Assembly: GCA_937871985.1 (NCBI GenBank)
Contig: CALMPB010000219.1
Coordinates: 1 to 5,491, forward strand
Length of the DNA stretch: 5,491 bases
Direction: 5' to 3'
DNA from: an uncultured Burkholderiaceae bacterium
GTDB lineage: Bacteria > Pseudomonadota > Gammaproteobacteria > Burkholderiales > Burkholderiaceae
Shown one piece after another: positions 4,265 to 5,491 of this stretch. A program made the position numbers and the translations under genes. The notes beneath the pieces were generated by a model. That model did no database searches. It had not been told where the DNA came from and saw only the letters and a list, made by a program, of their open reading frames with translations. Each line of letters starts with the position of its first letter. Position 1 is the stretch's first letter.

Positions 4265-5491
4265 ATGGATGTGTCTATTATCCGCCCTCGCGACCGCCTG
4301 ATTTCTCTTAAACCTTCCAGGTCGGACGGTCCGCTGCTGCTCGTCTATGCGGCTGCCTTCGCCCTGCTGCACTGGGCGGCGAGCCCGTGGGGAGGAGCCG
4401 GGTTTTTCTCACTGTGGTATCCGGCCGCCGGTCTGCGTTTCGCGGTTCTCTGGAAGCGCGGCGTGCGACTGACGCCTTGGCTCGCGCTCAGCGAAGTACT
4501 CGCGGACGTTGCAGCTGGCGTATTATCCCCGACGGGCCCAGGAGCAATTCATGGCCTCATCGGAGCGATGCGGCCAGGCCTTACTTATGGCTTGGCCATC
4601 TACTCGGTTCGCCTCTTAACGCAGCCGCGCACCGACGCTTTGGCGTTGGCACCGATGATGCTAGGCGTAGCCGCCATCGCTGCGCCAACTCTGAACGCCT
4701 TGATGGTGGTGCCATTCGAAGCTTTGCTCCCGTCCGACGCGGGCCGCTACCACATCGGGATTGACATAGTTATCTCGCTGACCGGGCTGGCAGTGGGCGA
4801 CAATCTGGGCATCCTCGTTCTCGCACCTCCGCTGCTGTGGGCAGCCGCGCTCTGCGAAGGCACCGCGCGTTTACGCTTGCCGAGAGTTCCTCTCCGCCCG
4901 CTGCTTGAAGATGGGCTGGTCATGGCGCTGTGCCTGTTGCTCACAGTCGCTCTGTGGAGAGCGGGTCTCGGCGCGCAGCCGATACCCAGCTTGCTAGCGG
5001 GGGCATGGATCGGCTTACGCCGCGGCCGCACCGCCGCGTGGTTCGCGATCCTTGCGCAGGTCGCTGTATTCCTGCCGTACTCGGCCGGTTCACTCGACGA
5101 CGGCAGACGGCTCGAACTGCACCTCGGGCTTGCTGCGGTCGTGCTTGTCACCTGGTTAGCCGGCAGCTTCTCCGATGCGCAGAAAACCTCCCGCGAACTT
5201 CTCGATCGGCGCAATCGACTGCTGTTCCAAGCCGAGCGGCTGAAGACCCTGCGCGCAATGTCTGTCGCTGTGATCCATGAGATCAGCCAGCCCCTTTCGA
5301 CCTTGGCGATCGAGGCCGCGCACCTCAAATCGATGACAGCGCATCTCGACTCTGAGACTGCCGCCAGCGCCGACTTGGTCGACCGCAAGGCTCGGGCGCT
5401 TTCCGATCTCGTGCGCAGGTTGCGCCGCTTCGGCGGCCGAGAGGTCGACGAGCCTTCTCCGGTACCTGTCGCCATGCTGGTGCAGACAGCC
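4265..5491 (+). CDS. MASE1-type membrane sensor histidine kinase, N-terminal part (runs off the right edge)
   Basis: The 409 visible codons encode a two-component sensor kinase of the inner membrane. Residues 22-302 are hydrophobic, with about eight to ten membrane helices, and carry two MASE1 hallmarks: LWYPAAGLRFAVL (50-62) and GDNLGILVLAPPLL (178-191). A helical linker (303-330) leads to the HisKA helix, where MSVAVIHEISQPLSTLAIEA (332-351) contains the phosphoacceptor His338. The HEIxQPL form of the H-box is that of FixL- and DctB-like kinases, rather than the commoner HELRTPL. The second HisKA helix follows at about 366-390. The ATP-binding N, G1 and G2 boxes are beyond the window. MASE1 is thought to sense a signal in or near the membrane; the ligand is unknown. 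A partner response regulator is probably downstream. The first 20 residues are basic, fitting a cytoplasmic N-terminus. Confidence 0.88.
   Translation, partial: MDVSIIRPRDRLISLKPSRSDGPLLLVYAAAFALLHWAASPWGGAGFFSLWYPAAGLRFAVLWKRGVRLTPWLALSEVLADVAAGVLSPTGPGAIHGLIGAMRPGLTYGLAIYSVRLLTQPRTDALALAPMMLGVAAIAAPTLNALMVVPFEALLPSDAGRYHIGIDIVISLTGLAVGDNLGILVLAPPLLWAAALCEGTARLRLPRVPLRPLLEDGLVMALCLLLTVALWRAGLGAQPIPSLLAGAWIGLRRGRTAAWFAILAQVAVFLPYSAGSLDDGRRLELHLGLAAVVLVTWLAGSFSDAQKTSRELLDRRNRLLFQAERLKTLRAMSVAVIHEISQPLSTLAIEAAHLKSMTAHLDSETAASADLVDRKARALSDLVRRLRRFGGREVDEPSPVPVAMLVQTA

Noticed and set aside
4747..5475. Minus-strand frame of 242 codons at the right end
   Set aside because: The product is very rich in Ser, Arg and Ala, typical of a shadow of a GC-rich gene. 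The plus strand clearly encodes the MASE1 and HisKA segments.

Overview
The window is GC-rich DNA. Its codon use, Shine-Dalgarno sites and a MASE1-type sensor kinase suggest an alphaproteobacterium, possibly a sphingomonad. That placement is an inference from protein style and was not tested by a search. No rRNA, tRNA, CRISPR array or intact insertion sequence is visible.

The left 3.2 kb is read leftwards (- strand) and looks like an accessory region of small, poorly characterised genes. From upstream to downstream they are: an unrecognised protein of about 160-180 aa (2674-3222); a 120-aa protein with a CxxC...CxxH zinc-binding pattern (2315-2677); a 173-aa protein with a cysteine/histidine cluster (1670-2191); a 193-aa MobA/MobL-like protein with a HUH-type His-x-His motif (1092-1673); and a 181-aa protein with a DPPTGWKYGFP-type N-terminal module (543-1088). 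Two of the junctions are ATGA stop/start overlaps, and a third places a strong ribosome site on top of the upstream stop codon. This gives a two-gene block and a three-gene block, separated by a 123-bp gap with hairpins and repeated GCTCAG motifs. After a further 183 bp, the left edge carries the first 119 codons of a DUF3883-type, restriction-associated protein that runs out of the window.

The middle (about 3223-4264) has no convincing gene. It is dense in inverted repeats: six hairpin-forming sequences fall within about 270 bp. It also carries three copies of GTGGGCCACG spaced 103 and 104 bp apart, and a perfect 12-bp inverted repeat 140 bp apart. It could be the decayed end of a mobile element, a transposase- or relaxase-binding region, or a recombination junction between the accessory block and the rest of the chromosome. 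One reading frame here (3778-4311) is open except for a single TAG and may be a broken gene.

The right 1.2 kb (4265-5491, + strand) is the start of a membrane sensor histidine kinase: a MASE1-like multi-pass domain followed by a HisKA phosphoacceptor helix with the H-box HEISQPL. The window ends before the ATPase domain. Its direction and style differ from the left block, so the middle region probably marks a boundary. No direct functional link between the kinase and the left-hand genes can be seen.
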